From: Bryobacterales bacterium
GTDB taxonomy: Bacteria; Acidobacteriota; Terriglobia; Bryobacterales; Bryobacteraceae
DNA length: 64,000 bases
Direction: 5' to 3'
Assembly: GCA_016721425.1 (NCBI GenBank)
Contig: JADKID010000020.1
Location: 81,973-145,972, forward strand
The position numbers and the translations under genes were made by a program. Below, one piece after another: positions 47,179-56,479 of this stretch. The notes under the pieces were generated by a model. That model ran no database searches and had not been told where the DNA came from. It saw nothing but the letters and a program-made list of their open reading frames with translations. Position 1 is the stretch's first letter, and every line of letters begins with the position of its first letter.

Positions 47179-47479
47179 GTGGTTTTGTCCTCGCCGCCGA
47201 GACCGAAATGGACCTCAACGACATCTGGGACTACATCGCCGCCGATAGCCCGGACGCCGCCGATCGATGGATGGAAAAGCTGTTCGCCACGTTCGAAGCG
47301 CTGGCGCGAAACCCAGGAATCGGTCATAAGCGAGAAGACCTGACGCCCCACCCCGTCCTCTTCTTTCCGGTCGGATCCTACCTGATCATCTATCGGCATC
47401 GGCCGGAGGATTGCCCGGTGGAGATCGTTGCCGTGACCAGGGAGCGCGGGACATCCGGGCATTCCTGCGCACACGATAG
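47175..47479 (+). CDS. parE: ParE/RelE-type toxin, late frameshift
   Basis: ParE-like toxin of about 100 residues; ParE proteins poison DNA gyrase. FVLAAETEMDLNDIWDYIAA, DAADRWMEKLFATFEALARN, PGIGHKREDLTPHPVLFFPV and YLIIYRHRPEDCPVEIVAVT are all present. Near 47440 one base is out of phase: the family ending GARDIRAFLRTR stops at 47479, while the unshifted frame runs to 47618. The C-terminal residues matter for ParE stability, so the toxin may be inactive as sequenced. Confidence 0.85.
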
Positions 47480-47906
47480 CGGCCCCTCCCTCATCTCCGA
47501 GGACCGCGCCCGCCCGCGTCAGAACCGCGGCAGCAACCCCGTAACACAATCCCTGCCTGGGGTCTGCCGAATCAGATACACCCGAGAACCACCGTCGTGG
47601 TTGGGTCGACCCCTCTGACCGGCAGGCTCAAACAGACCAATCACTGCCTCGCCGGCATCGGAAACACCAAGGGCCGCCCGATGAGGACGAATATGCGTGC
47701 CGTACCACCTCGATCTCCAACCTTGCTGATCGACTGCCGGCCAGGGAGGTAGGCCCTCTTACTATTTGTGGAAACAAGGCATCGCGGTCGCTCCGCCGAT
47801 CGCGAACGCGGTTCCAGAGGTTTGGAAGAGAAGTAATTCAATTCGCCACCGCTGAACGGCGAATGAAGATACGGTCGCGCAGGAGCAGCTCGATACAAGA
47901 TCTTCG
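47480..47906. other. Stretch left of the IS element
   Basis: No firm gene. A minus-strand frame runs from the IS edge to 47641 (LNYFSSKPLEPRSRSAER and onward) without recognisable motifs; it could be the end of a gene cut by the IS, but codon pattern and content do not support it strongly. Confidence 0.35.
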
Positions 47907-47932
47907 CCTTCGGCGCTTGCGAGAACTGACCC
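47907..47932. repeat. IS21 left terminal inverted repeat
   Basis: Begins CCTTCGGCGCTTG and ends GAACTGACCC; inverted relative to 51949-51974 with about 4 mismatches in 26. Confidence 0.75.
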
Positions 47933-48015
47933 ACCGCTACTTTCCAAAACTGACCCGGGCCACTTGAACTGAACCCACCGTGCGGGCCGAGGCGTGATGA
48001 CGTTGAATCATCACC

Positions 48016-48555
48016 ATGCCAAAGGCCCGGAAGAGACCGTGTGCGATTTGCCGCCGGTGGTTCCGGCCGGACCCGCGGGCAGTAGATCGCCAACACGCCT
48101 GCGGGAAGCCGGAGTGCCAGATGGCACGCCGGCAGAAGACCCAAGCCAGTTGGCGGCGCCGGAACCCGGGCTACGGAGCCGCGTGGCGGATCGACCAGCG
48201 GGCGGATCCAAAGCGTCCGCAACCGGAACCGCTGCGTCTGCCCGCGCCGCTGAACCAACTTCCCTGGGATCTCGCGAAAGACCAGTTCGGGCCACAAGGC
48301 GCTGATTTCATTGGGGTTATGGGAGCACTTATGGTCCGGTCCGCGAAAGACCAGTTCCGCTCGTATCTGGTTGATTCCAAGAGCTTTGCGGACGCACTTC
48401 CCCAGCCGCTGCGAAAGACCAGTCCCGGTTTCGGCCATACTGGACCCCGAGCAGCCGACGATGCAACTGGAGTTTCACCAACTCGACCGGCGATGGGAAC
48501 ATCTCCGAGTCCGCCAGCCACACCGGCAGCGGCGCCTGATCGCGTCGCTGGCTGA
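48016..48555 (+). CDS. IS-associated zinc-finger protein
   Basis: Protein of up to 179 residues at the left end of the IS. CAICRRWFRPDPRAVDRQHA and CGKPECQ form a C-x2-C...C-x4-C zinc site. The helical RRQKTQASWRRRNPGYGAAW and LRLPAPLNQLPWDLAKDQFG with ADFIGVMGALMVRSAKDQ follow. The same type of protein recurs next to IS21-like elements in Acidobacteria and Planctomycetes as far as I recall. Role in transposition unknown; DNA binding or target choice is a reasonable guess. The tail after SFADALPQPL overlaps the ParB-like gene. Confidence 0.7.
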   Translation: MPKARKRPCAICRRWFRPDPRAVDRQHACGKPECQMARRQKTQASWRRRNPGYGAAWRIDQRADPKRPQPEPLRLPAPLNQLPWDLAKDQFGPQGADFIGVMGALMVRSAKDQFRSYLVDSKSFADALPQPLRKTSPGFGHTGPRAADDATGVSPTRPAMGTSPSPPATPAAAPDRVAG

Positions 48556-49560
48556 GTCGGGCCAGCAGACGCCGATCGTGGTAGTGCTCTGCCAAGACCA
48601 GTGCGACCGCTACCTGGTGATCGACGGCTACAAGCGCATCGCGGCGCTCCAGCAACTGGGCCGCGACACAGTTGAGGCCACCGTCTGGGCGATGGGCGAA
48701 GCCGAAGCTCTGCTGCTGGACCGGTCCTTGCGCTGCAGTCCACAGGAGAGCGCGCTGGAACAAGGCTGGCTGTTGTCGGAGATGGAGCAGCGCTTTGGCT
48801 ACTCGCTGGAGGAGTTGGCACGCCGCTTCGACCGCAGCGTGAGTTGGGTGTCGCGGCGATTGGCGTTGGTCGAATTGCTGCCGGAGGCGATCCAGAGCAG
48901 GTGCGCGAAGGAGCAATCGCGGCGCAACTGGCGATGAAGTATCTGGTGCCGGTGGCCCGAGTCAACGTGAAGGACTGCGAGCGGATGGCCGCCGCCTTCG
49001 CCCAGCACCGTTGCGACACCCGGCAAGGCGGGCAACTCTATGCCGCCTGGCGGGACGGCTCGCGCGTGGTTCGCGAGCGTATCCTTGCCGAGCCCGAACT
49101 GTTTTTGAAAACGCAGCGGCGGGCGCCGGCCGCCAAGCCGGCCGCGGCCAGCCTCAAGCGCGACCTGGAGATGGCGGTCGCCATCCTGCATCGCGCCGGC
49201 CGGCGGTTCGCTGAAGCCTTGCCGGAGATGGACGGCCGGCAACAGGAACAGGCGCAATGCCGGATCGATTGCGCGCGCCGCGAACTGGACCGGATGGCCG
49301 CGCGAATCGGAAAGGAACAGGAAGCGCAATATGCTGAGCCAGGCGCAACGGACAGCCATTCTGGAACTGAGCGCGAAGGGAGTGAGCAAACACGAGATCG
49401 CCCGCGTGCTGCAACTGTCGCGCCTGACCGTGCGGAAAGTTCTACAGTCCAACTCCAGCCAGGTGCCGGAAATCCGGCGGGCGGAGAAAGCCGAGCCGTA
49501 CCGGCAACAGATCCTCGATCTCTTGCACTCCTGCAAGGGCAATCTCGTGCGAGTCCATGA
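48461..49560 (+). CDS. ParB-like nuclease-domain protein of IS21, one frameshift
   Basis: ParB N-terminal-domain protein: MQLEFHQLDRRWEHLRVRQP, RLIASLAESGQQTPIVVVLC, YLVIDGYKRIAALQQLGRDT (nucleotide-binding G-x-R-R-like box read as GYKRIAAL), then a helix-turn-helix, FGYSLEELARRFDRSVSWVS. A frame change near 48895 links LLPEAIQ to VREGAIAAQLAMKYLVPVAR; a helical C-terminal half follows. The frame runs 230 bp into istA, so the last 75 residues are doubtful. ParB-like DNA binding beside a transposase suggests help with end recognition or target selection. Confidence 0.7.
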
Positions 49561-50731
49561 AGAACTGACGGCGGGCGGCGCGGCGCTGTCGTATCCGGCG
49601 CTGACGGCATTTTGCCGCAAGCAGGGCATCGGGCAAACACCGGTCGTACCGGCAGGCCAATATCATTTCGAGCCTGGCGTGGAGATGCAGCACGACACGT
49701 CTCCGCACGCCGTCCAAGTGGGCGGTAGGAAGTGCCAGGCGCAGACCGCTTCGGCGGTGTTGTGTTACTCACGCATGCTGTTTTTCCAGATCAATCCCAC
49801 CTTTCAGCGGTTCGATTGCAAGGTGTTCCTCACCGATGCGCTCCAATACATGGGCGGTGCGGTCCAGCGTGTGATGATCGACAACACGCACGTGGTGGTG
49901 CTGCGCGGGACCGGACGCGAGATGGTGCCCGTGCCGGAAATGGATGCCTTTGCCGAACGTCTCGGGTTTCGCTTCGTGGCGCATGCGATCGGAAATGCCA
50001 ACCGCTCGGCGCGCGTGGAACGCCCCTTTCATTTCATCGAAAACAACTTCCTGGCCGGCCGCACGTTTGCCAGCTGGGAGGATCTGAACCGGCAGGCCCG
50101 CCAGTGGTGCGACAAGGTCAACTCCACTTACAAGAAACATATCCGCGCGGTGCCCCGCGAGTTATTTGCGGTAGAACGACTGCATCTGAAGCCGCTGCCG
50201 GCCTGGATCCCGGAGGTCTACCGGCTGCATCAGCGCATGGTGGATATCGAAGGGTATGTGGCGCTGCACACCAACCGCTACTCGGTGCCGGTGAATTGGA
50301 TCGGCCGCCGCGTGGAGGTGCGCGAGACCAGGGACAAGATCGAGATTCAACTCGATGCCCGCAACTTGGTCACCCACGCCCGTATCGCCGGCGCCGGGTA
50401 TCAGCGGGTGATGCTGGCCCAGCATCGTCCGCCGCGTGGGCAAGGCGTGCAGCGTCCCGATGCCCATCCCGAAGAGAAAGCCATTCTGGCGGCTGCCCCC
50501 GAGATGGCTGATTATGTCGCGGGCATGAAGCAACGAGGCCGCAAGGCGCCGACCCTTGCCCTGCGCCAACTGCTGCGACTGGTGCGGGAGTATCCACGGG
50601 AACCCCTGCTGGCTGCTGTGCGGGAGGCCGCCCGCTACGGTCTCTACGATCTGGACCGGCTGGAACGAATGATTCTGCGCCGCGTGGTGCGCGATTACTT
50701 TCTACTCGACGATGGCTCACACGATGACTGA
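49331..50731 (+). CDS. istA: IS21 transposase IstA
   Basis: DDE transposase of 466 residues. N-terminal helix-turn-helix ILELSAKGVSKHEIARVLQL with LSRLTVRKVL binds the IS ends. The catalytic core (rve fold) includes PGVEMQHDTSPHAVQVGGRK (first Asp), QRVMIDNTHVVVLRGTGREM (second Asp) and FVAHAIGNANRSARVERPFH followed by FIENNFLAGRTF (Glu). A C-terminal beta domain (RYSVPVNWIGRRVEVRETRD) completes it. It cuts and joins the element with IstB. It overlaps istB by 20 nt, as usual in IS21. Frame intact. Confidence 0.95.
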   Translation: MLSQAQRTAILELSAKGVSKHEIARVLQLSRLTVRKVLQSNSSQVPEIRRAEKAEPYRQQILDLLHSCKGNLVRVHEELTAGGAALSYPALTAFCRKQGIGQTPVVPAGQYHFEPGVEMQHDTSPHAVQVGGRKCQAQTASAVLCYSRMLFFQINPTFQRFDCKVFLTDALQYMGGAVQRVMIDNTHVVVLRGTGREMVPVPEMDAFAERLGFRFVAHAIGNANRSARVERPFHFIENNFLAGRTFASWEDLNRQARQWCDKVNSTYKKHIRAVPRELFAVERLHLKPLPAWIPEVYRLHQRMVDIEGYVALHTNRYSVPVNWIGRRVEVRETRDKIEIQLDARNLVTHARIAGAGYQRVMLAQHRPPRGQGVQRPDAHPEEKAILAAAPEMADYVAGMKQRGRKAPTLALRQLLRLVREYPREPLLAAVREAARYGLYDLDRLERMILRRVVRDYFLLDDGSHDD

Positions 50732-51449
50732 AGAACTCGAACAACTGCTGAAGAATCTCAACCTGCGGCGCATGCTGGAGATCTACGGCGAGCAGTTACG
50801 CGCCGCCGAAAAGGAAGACGTGACTTACTCGGAGTTTGTCACCCGCCTGGCCCGCGCGCAGTGGCACGCACGGCAGGAGGGCGCTCTGGAGTGGCGTATC
50901 CGGCGCGCCAACCTGCCCGAACGCTGGTCCCTGGACACGTTCCCCTTTGCCCGCCAACCGGGCGTCAACCGCAAACAGATTCGTGCCTTCGCCGAACTGG
51001 ACTTCGTCGCCAAAGCGGAGAATATCGTCCTGGTCGGGGAAACGGGCAGGGGCAAAACCGGATTAGCGTGCGGCCTGCTGCTGAAGGCACTGGAGAACGG
51101 CTACCGCTGCCAGTTCATCCGCGCGCAGGATCTATTCGATGAGATGTATGCCTCACTGGCCGACCGCTCCACCCGGCAACTGCTGAAACGCCTCGCCCGC
51201 CTGGACGTCCTTCTGATCGATGAATTTGGATACCTGACCCTGAAGCCGGAGCAGAGCAACATCTTCTTCAAACTGATGGAGGAGCGATACCACTGCCACT
51301 CCACAATCATCACGACGAATTTGGTCTATGACGAGTGGCAGAACTTTCTCGGCAACAAATCGATGGTGGATGCGCTGCTGAGCCGCGTGCGGCATTACTG
51401 CCACACGGTGACCATCAACGGTCCCTCGTTGCGCGAGCCGCAGGGCTAA
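50712..51449 (+). CDS. istB: IS21 helper ATPase IstB
   Basis: AAA+ ATPase of 245 residues. After an N-terminal helical part (LLKNLNLRRMLEIYGEQLRA), Walker A reads VLVGETGRGKTGLACGLLLK and Walker B LDVLLIDEFGYLTL; sensor 1 is STIITTNLVYDEWQNFLG and the arginine-finger region is DALLSRVRHYCHTVTINGPS. IstB remodels target DNA and activates IstA. The start ATG 50712 lies inside istA. Frame intact. Confidence 0.95.
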   Translation: MAHTMTEELEQLLKNLNLRRMLEIYGEQLRAAEKEDVTYSEFVTRLARAQWHARQEGALEWRIRRANLPERWSLDTFPFARQPGVNRKQIRAFAELDFVAKAENIVLVGETGRGKTGLACGLLLKALENGYRCQFIRAQDLFDEMYASLADRSTRQLLKRLARLDVLLIDEFGYLTLKPEQSNIFFKLMEERYHCHSTIITTNLVYDEWQNFLGNKSMVDALLSRVRHYCHTVTINGPSLREPQG

Positions 51450-51460
51450 GGCGCAATCGC

Positions 51461-51796
51461 ATGGAAGAGGCCTTCCTCAGCCGGGCAGAATACATAGACA
51501 AGATTCTCTGCGTGTACCGGCGGACGCCAGGAACGACAGGTACGATCCGCCGTCCGGACCGTCTTCTAGCGGCCCAACTGCATGAACGAGGTGTGCCTCT
51601 ACGCGCCGTTGAGAATGCGTTGGTCCTGGCGGCGGCGCGCCGGATGATCCGCCCCGCTGGCTCCCCACCACTGGGCACGATTCGCTCTCTGACCTACTTC
51701 TTGCCGGTAATCGAGGAAGTGCTCAGCCTGAACGTCAGTCCGGACTACTTCCAACATCTACGTCACAAGATCGAGCGCCTCGCCCAGGCCCGGTAG
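51461..51796 (+). CDS. Third accessory IS21 protein
   Basis: Protein of 111 residues, ATG 51461, 11 nt after istB. Helical: SRAEYIDKILCVYRRTPGTT, RPDRLLAAQLHERGVPLRAV, ENALVLAAARRMIRP, LTYFLPVIEEVLSLNVSPDY. Comparable proteins follow istB in related elements, but no function is known. Frame intact. Confidence 0.7.
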   Translation: MEEAFLSRAEYIDKILCVYRRTPGTTGTIRRPDRLLAAQLHERGVPLRAVENALVLAAARRMIRPAGSPPLGTIRSLTYFLPVIEEVLSLNVSPDYFQHLRHKIERLAQAR

Positions 51797-51948
51797 CCTC
51801 ACCACCGCACCCCAACGCCACCAGTACGACGCGCCTTCGGCGCCGATGACGACATACGCTGCGCACGCCTCCGGCGTGGATGATATCGTTTGACGTCGGC
51901 AATTCCCAATCCTGTTCTACTCGTGGGTCACTTCAATCGAACGCTCAT

Positions 51949-51974
51949 GGGTCACTTCTGCCAAGCGCCGAAGG
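51949..51974. repeat. IS21 right terminal inverted repeat
   Basis: Begins GGGTCACTTCTG and ends AAGCGCCGAAGG; pairs with 47907-47932. A second GGGTCACTTC lies 24 bp inward. Confidence 0.75.
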
Positions 51975-51975
51975 T

Positions 51976-52164
51976 CTGACGCCCGGCGTGTGTTGCTTCT
52001 TGACCGTCGCCCGATGTAGTGGAGGAGGTGCCGGTGGCGGTGAAGTCGCTCGTTGGCGTTAGCCTGGTACGTTCGAGGGTGGTAGGGGGTTGGCAGGTGG
52101 CGAGGAGTTCGTCCGTTCGCTGGAGGCGTGCCGTGGAGAGTCGTTGCCACTGGATGGTGTTCAT
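51976..52164 (-). pseudogene. Gene cut by the IS21 right end
   Basis: ATG 52164 overlaps the stop of cyclase B (ATGA). It reads MNTIQWQRLSTARLQRTDEL then LATCQPPTTLERT, and in a shifted frame YQANANERLHRHRHLLHYIG. It then runs directly into the IS terminal repeat. As the third gene of the cyclase operon it is the natural candidate for the target or effector of the cyclic nucleotide, but too little remains to name a domain. Confidence 0.4.
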
Positions 52165-53030
52165 TCGGCGTATGGGCGCGTGACCTTCAGTGGGACGTAG
52201 TCGCTGGTGCGCGGCGCGATGAGGATCGCTCCGATGCTCGTGTACCCTGCTACCGCAACCGTCTTGTAGGCGTAAGCGTCTTCGGCTTCCTTCGGGGTCC
52301 TCGAAAGTGAGTTCGTGGCCTGCGCGGGTTGTCGCCGAGTTCCAGGTAAAGCATTCCGATGATAGCGTCGTCGGTGATCGCGATATACGTCTCGTGATAC
52401 CGGGGTGGTTGCCGGGCATGGCGAGCTGGAGGCGTTCCGCGGTGCTGGTCGCGTCCCCGATGCAGAGGTAGTCCATGTCTCCTTGACGCCGGGCTTTCCA
52501 TAAGTGGTGCCGAACGCGCCCGGTAGCGACGTGGGTTGCCGAGGATGTCGTGGTACTTCGATTGATGACCAGTTCGACGGACGAGGATGCCCGGCGATGC
52601 AGAGTGTCGCGGCTTGTTGGAAGTCGCCATCGTCATCGTGGGGGCGTGCAGGGTGCTTGTAAGCGGTCCCCTTGGTGTTGGAGGGCGATGCCGTCAAAAG
52701 TCGTTCTGGCACACGTGACGGAGTTCATACCGGAACAAATGAAGGACCTACAAGCATGACGGAGATCGTCCGTGTTTTGAATTGAGGAGTCCACGAGGCT
52801 GGTGTACCGTCGATGTCCGAAGAGTGATGCCGCGGGTACGGTTTTTGCTGTCGTGGTCCAAGCCGGTAGTCGATCTTCTCTCTCAAGTCATCAATGGCTA
52901 TGTCCCGCGAGGGTAGGCCGTCTCTCTTGTTCTGCAGGTTGTTTGGTGGAGGACTTCGTCGACCACTATTGTACCCGGCATCCTTGATCAACGCTTCCAG
53001 GTCGTCGATGTCGCTCGGGTCTCAGCTCAT
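52161..53030 (-). pseudogene. Class III nucleotide cyclase B, decayed or mis-sequenced
   Basis: Read across many frame changes this is a class III nucleotidyl cyclase: DIDDLEALIKDAGYNSG, IAIDDLREKIDYRLG, then the catalytic core with metal-binding Asp in ASLF-x-DIDG-x-TSLVD, SIQNTDDLRHACRSFICSG, the second Asp motif ALQHQGDRLQA, and the transition-state region GDMDYLCIGDATSTAERLQL. The ending GYTSIGAILIAPRTSDYVPL closes at 52161. Cyclases of this kind make cAMP, cGMP or, in Pycsar defence, cCMP/cUMP; the base cannot be told. Base composition is less GC-rich than in the flanks. Confidence 0.6.
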
Positions 53031-53677
53031 ACGAGTTCTCGTTCCTGGTGAACCATCCTTGTACTTCTTCGGAGGCGGTTGAATAAGGCTCTGGCCGATG
53101 TTCGGGGTTCGGGCGTGAGGATTTTCGCCGCGTTGTTCGCGGCGTTGCCGATACTAATGAGTTCGCGGTCGCCGCGCGTCTCGATGTTAGCGACGAGGCA
53201 ATCTCCCAGGTCAAGTCAGATGGCGGGTACAAGCGAAGAATAGCTAGGGAAGGCTTCCGCGAACGATGTAGTGAGGGGCGGGTTTATGGCGAGACCGGCG
53301 AGGACCGCGTCATACGCCATAGCGGATGGACTGTTGTATGGGCGGAAGATGAGCCCGTGAGCTTACCGCCTTGGACCTGGATTTTGTCGCCGCTAAAGAC
53401 GTTTTGGAAGATACGCTGGAGTTCGATTCTGTGGTCAATTGAAGGGTTCGGTACACGCGCCGGTAGTCGTCGCGCCGCTGGAGGTCGCACAGGGACGCGG
53501 CGATGCAGGTTACTGATGTCCAGCAGACGTGGACTCCAGTGACGATCCAAGTATCGGTTGAGGAGAAGTTTGAGAAGTCCATCTCTCTCGTGAGGAGCTT
53601 GGCGGTGACGCCGCCGTCGGTGATGCGCTTCCATTCCCGCTGTAGGCGATCCTTACTTCGGTCAAAGTTCCCGCCAT
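53022..53677 (-). pseudogene. Class III nucleotide cyclase A-like gene, decayed or mis-sequenced
   Basis: First cyclase-like gene of the pair. ATG 53677 opens MAG-NFDRSKDRLQREWKRITD. Later fragments in different frames are RIFQNVFSGDKIQVQGGKL, HGLIFRPYNSPSAMAYDAVL and the diagnostic end DCLVANIETRGDRELISIGN followed by AANNAAKIL, equal to the G-T-R-G-D...N-x-A-A-K motif of class III cyclases. The first Asp motif is not clear. It ends near 53022, where cyclase B begins. A TATAGT about 60 nt upstream of the ATG could be its -10 box. Confidence 0.5.
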
Positions 53678-53734
53678 GAGAAGGTACTCCCTCGGATAGG
53701 TGACGGCAGGAAGAAATGGACCTACCCATTGCTA

Positions 53735-53917
53735 CTATACCACAAGCTGTAGTGTGCACCTGAACGGTGTGGAGGTACATATCCACTGGGACTTACTGAA
53801 GCCTTTGAGTATTACTTCACCCGGACAAGCGTTCTTGAGCGGCGATACACTGTTCTTGGTCGAACGCGTTATCCGGCCCTGTCCGAGATACTTACGCTGG
53901 TGGTAGTTGGTTTCCAT
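53735..53917 (-). CDS. Possible small ORF upstream of the cyclases
   Basis: Sixty residues from ATG 53917 (METNYHQRKYLGQGRITRST), basic and without known motif, on the same strand 60 bp upstream of cyclase A. It may be real or chance in this lower-GC stretch. The bases to 54199 on its other side hold no recognisable gene. Confidence 0.25.
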   Translation of the reverse strand: METNYHQRKYLGQGRITRSTKNSVSPLKNACPGEVILKGFSKSQWICTSTPFRCTLQLVV

Positions 53918-54199
53918 TTTGATTTAGCCGCCGTGCCCTCCACAACTGGCCATGTCGAAGAGACGGTGGCAGCAGGCGATAGAAGCGCAGAATGTGCGGG
54001 TTACTAAAACTGTTCAAGTACCATCGCTCGAAGTCGCGGGCGGTGTCGTTAGTGAGTAAGATTCATGAGGCAGAAGCAGCGGTCAAACAACAGGTAAAGG
54101 AAAGGGGATCGTAATGCCGGTCGCCACTGTAGGGGACGGTGGCTCATCGGGGACCAGGACACCAAGCCGGGTCACCAAGCATGGGTGAGGTCTTGGGGT

Positions 54200-54730
54200 A
54201 GTGCCGGACAAGTGGCAGGACAACTTCACTGACACGAGAGCCAGATCATGAGGACGGGGCTGGCTTCCAGCAATGCTTCAAGGCGCAGGTGGCGGTGGAT
54301 GGCGATTCGAGGCTGGTACGACCAACGACGTGGGGGGTGTCCTGCAGACTCCGGTTCTTTGCCGGCGTGCAGAGACGCGCAGAAGGTCAGGAGGCCGGAA
54401 GTCCGAAGCGTGTTCTGGCAGATGCGGTGGACCACGCCGAAGAAGCTTTTCCGGACATTTGCAGTCAAGCGGCTGCTGGCTACGTGGCGCTGGGGCGAGA
54501 GGGACAGAAAGCCGGAACCGCAGGCACGGCGGGAATGCCAGGGCGTCCCGGACAATGCGGCGGTGCTTGGCAGGAGCGGACGGTAACGCGTGGTACCGGA
54601 AGCGGAAATCGACGGTGGTGCAAGCCCTCGGATGGATCAGGAAAAGGCTGGTTTCCGACGGTTCCAGTCTCCGCGGACTGGTGAAGGTCAAGGCGAATGG
54701 CGACCGTGTGCGGCGGAACTCGATCTGAAG
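54200..54730 (+). pseudogene. IS1182-type transposase remnant
   Basis: C-terminal half of an IS5-group/IS1182-type transposase, read across several frames: NFTDTRARIM, GAGFQQCFKAQVAVDGDSRL, ADAVDHAEEAFPD-like segments, and the C-terminal GWIRKRL...SLRGLVKVKA with LDLKRNWASR. The N-terminal half and both ends are missing, so it cannot move by itself. It lies 280 bp from the cyclase segment and marks the region as a site of repeated insertion. Confidence 0.65.
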
Positions 54731-55116
54731 CGGAACTGGGCCTCGCGCGGGCCTGAAAACGGCCCAAATTCGCCATACTAGGTCTCTGGCGGTTACCGTT
54801 GGTTCCACTGCCGACGAAGCGGAGGAGAGCCTTTGTTTCGATGAATATTCCCTGCGATCTTACGAGTCGACCCACGTGACCCAAATCGTGCTGCGGGATG
54901 GGTTCCTAGCTGCCGACGAGCCGCAAATTGCGCGTCTGCCCAAGTGTCTCTGGAGCCCACGGCACATCAGGTTTGACGGTGAACGAGAAGGCCAGCTTGG
55001 AGCGGATGATCCTATTCGGGCCGCGGTAAAGTCGCCTCGTTAGTCACAGCCCAGGGATGAACAGAACCGGCATTCGTTTGCGGACATCCCGCTCACCGCC
55101 GGCCGGGCATTGCATT
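54731..55116. other. Stretch with no recognised gene
   Basis: Nothing supportable was seen on either strand: no intact frame with a ribosome site, no inverted repeat of note. Confidence 0.35.
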
Positions 55117-56472
55117 TTAGGAGCGCTCACCCAATCCACTCGTGCACCAAAATGGCGGGGCGTACGGCCTGACGAGTCCGATGAACATCGGAGAGTCCAT
55201 TCGGGCAGAGGCTGATGGGAGGCTCTCCAGATCCTGTGGGTATCGAGGTGGGAATGTAGGCTCTAAGTAGCGGAGCAAAGAGCCATCTCTGCGCCGGTCA
55301 CTTTTGGAGTAGGCGGGCAGAGGCCGCGAGATGTCGAAGCCAAGAGCCACTCGGACGGTGGTCAGTTCATACGGGATGCTTCGCGCCAGATTGAGGCCCA
55401 GGTGATCCCCGGAGAATGACCACGAGGCCCAGGCCGAGACTCCGTGATCCGACACGTCCGATCCGGGTACGACGGTCTGGGGTCCGTGCCCATAAAACGG
55501 CATCGAGCCCGCTGGCATCGCGCCGGAACCCCGCCGAGCCGGCGCCCATACCGGGCGGCATATGTCAGGTGGCATTCCGGGCATGGTTGGTTGCCGGTGG
55601 CGTGGTTTCCGTCATCTGACTGATGACCATTTGGTCGCCCATCGCCTGCACTCCGAAGCCGCCCAGACCAACTGGTCAATCGGCGACGGACCCGATAATC
55701 GACTCCGCCAGATTCGTAAGAGAGCTCCCATTGCTGATGAAGGGCGCTGGTAACCGACGTTGTTAAACAGCGAGTTTGTGAATCCAACGGTCACGAACGG
55801 TCGAACCCGTTCGAAATCGCCTTTGCACCGTTCCATTCAGATCGACGGAAACGCGGCCTGCGCCGAGACCTTCATCGCTGTTCCCTGTAGGCGCCGCGAC
55901 GGTCAACGCAGCGCCGAGTTCGAAAGATCCAGCGGGTTGCCGGACGAACACTGAGGCATAGGCATCCCCGATTCCGGCGGACTCCCGCTGGGTGGCGGAG
56001 ATCCGATAGATGGGGAGGCCGACAACGAACGCAAATCGGCGAGAGTCCATGCCAACCTCAGGTGAAATGGAGACGAACGTCCCTGCGGAATTGTGGTCGG
56101 CGGCGGTTCCCACGTATGCAATTGGCGTGACACCCGTGGCGCTGCGTTCGGGCTGAGGACGTACGACCATCGGGGTTTCGATCAAGCGAAGTTTTTTGAG
56201 AATAGCGTCGTCGTCCAAGCCGCGCTTGTGCAGCTCGTTCACGAGCCTGGCCGAACGAGGTCCTGCCCTTGCTTCTTCAGAAAGATCAGGTGATTTCGAT
56301 GAGTACCGAGATCGACGGCCATCAACTGGATGATCTGAAGCTTCGCGTCGGGGTCCGCTGTGAGACGGTCAATTTGCGCGATCCCGGCTCCCACGTCGGC
56401 GGACACAATTTGCCCTGCGACGGAGGCCGAGATCACCATCAGACACATCAGCAGAAGACGGCCTACTCGCAT
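55117..56472 (-). CDS. Secreted outer-membrane-like protein, frameshifted
   Basis: ATG 56472 opens signal MRVGRLLLMCLMVISASVAG, then a helical segment (AQIDRLTADPDAKLQIIQLM, LVNELHKRGLDDDAILKKLR), then barrel-like strands: ATGVTPIAYVGTAADHN, FVSISPEVGMDSRRFAFVVG, SVFVRQPAGSFELGAALTVA, PFVTVGFTNSLFNNVGYQRP and DHLGLNLARSIPYELTTVRV with GFDISRPLPAYSKSDR at the end. Pattern and length suggest an outer-membrane transporter or usher-like barrel. At least four frame changes occur. The start is 7 nt after the FecR-like gene stop: one operon. Confidence 0.55.
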
Positions 56473-56479
56473 TGTTGCC

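Larger units (their letters stand above)
47907..51974 (+). mobile_element. IS21-family insertion sequence with three accessory genes
   Basis: About 4.07 kb bounded by 26-bp inverted repeats. Gene order: zinc-finger protein, ParB-like protein, istA, istB, small helical protein, all on the plus strand. At both ends the core GGGTCA/TGACCC occurs twice, 24 bp apart (47927 and 47951; 51925 and 51949), the multiple terminal repeat structure of IS21 elements. Its genes are intact except one frameshift in the ParB-like gene. No target duplication could be settled. Confidence 0.85.

Noticed and set aside
47641..48438. Minus-strand frame spanning the IS left end
   Set aside because: Most of it is the complement of the IS zinc-finger and ParB-like genes; the rest has no recognisable content.
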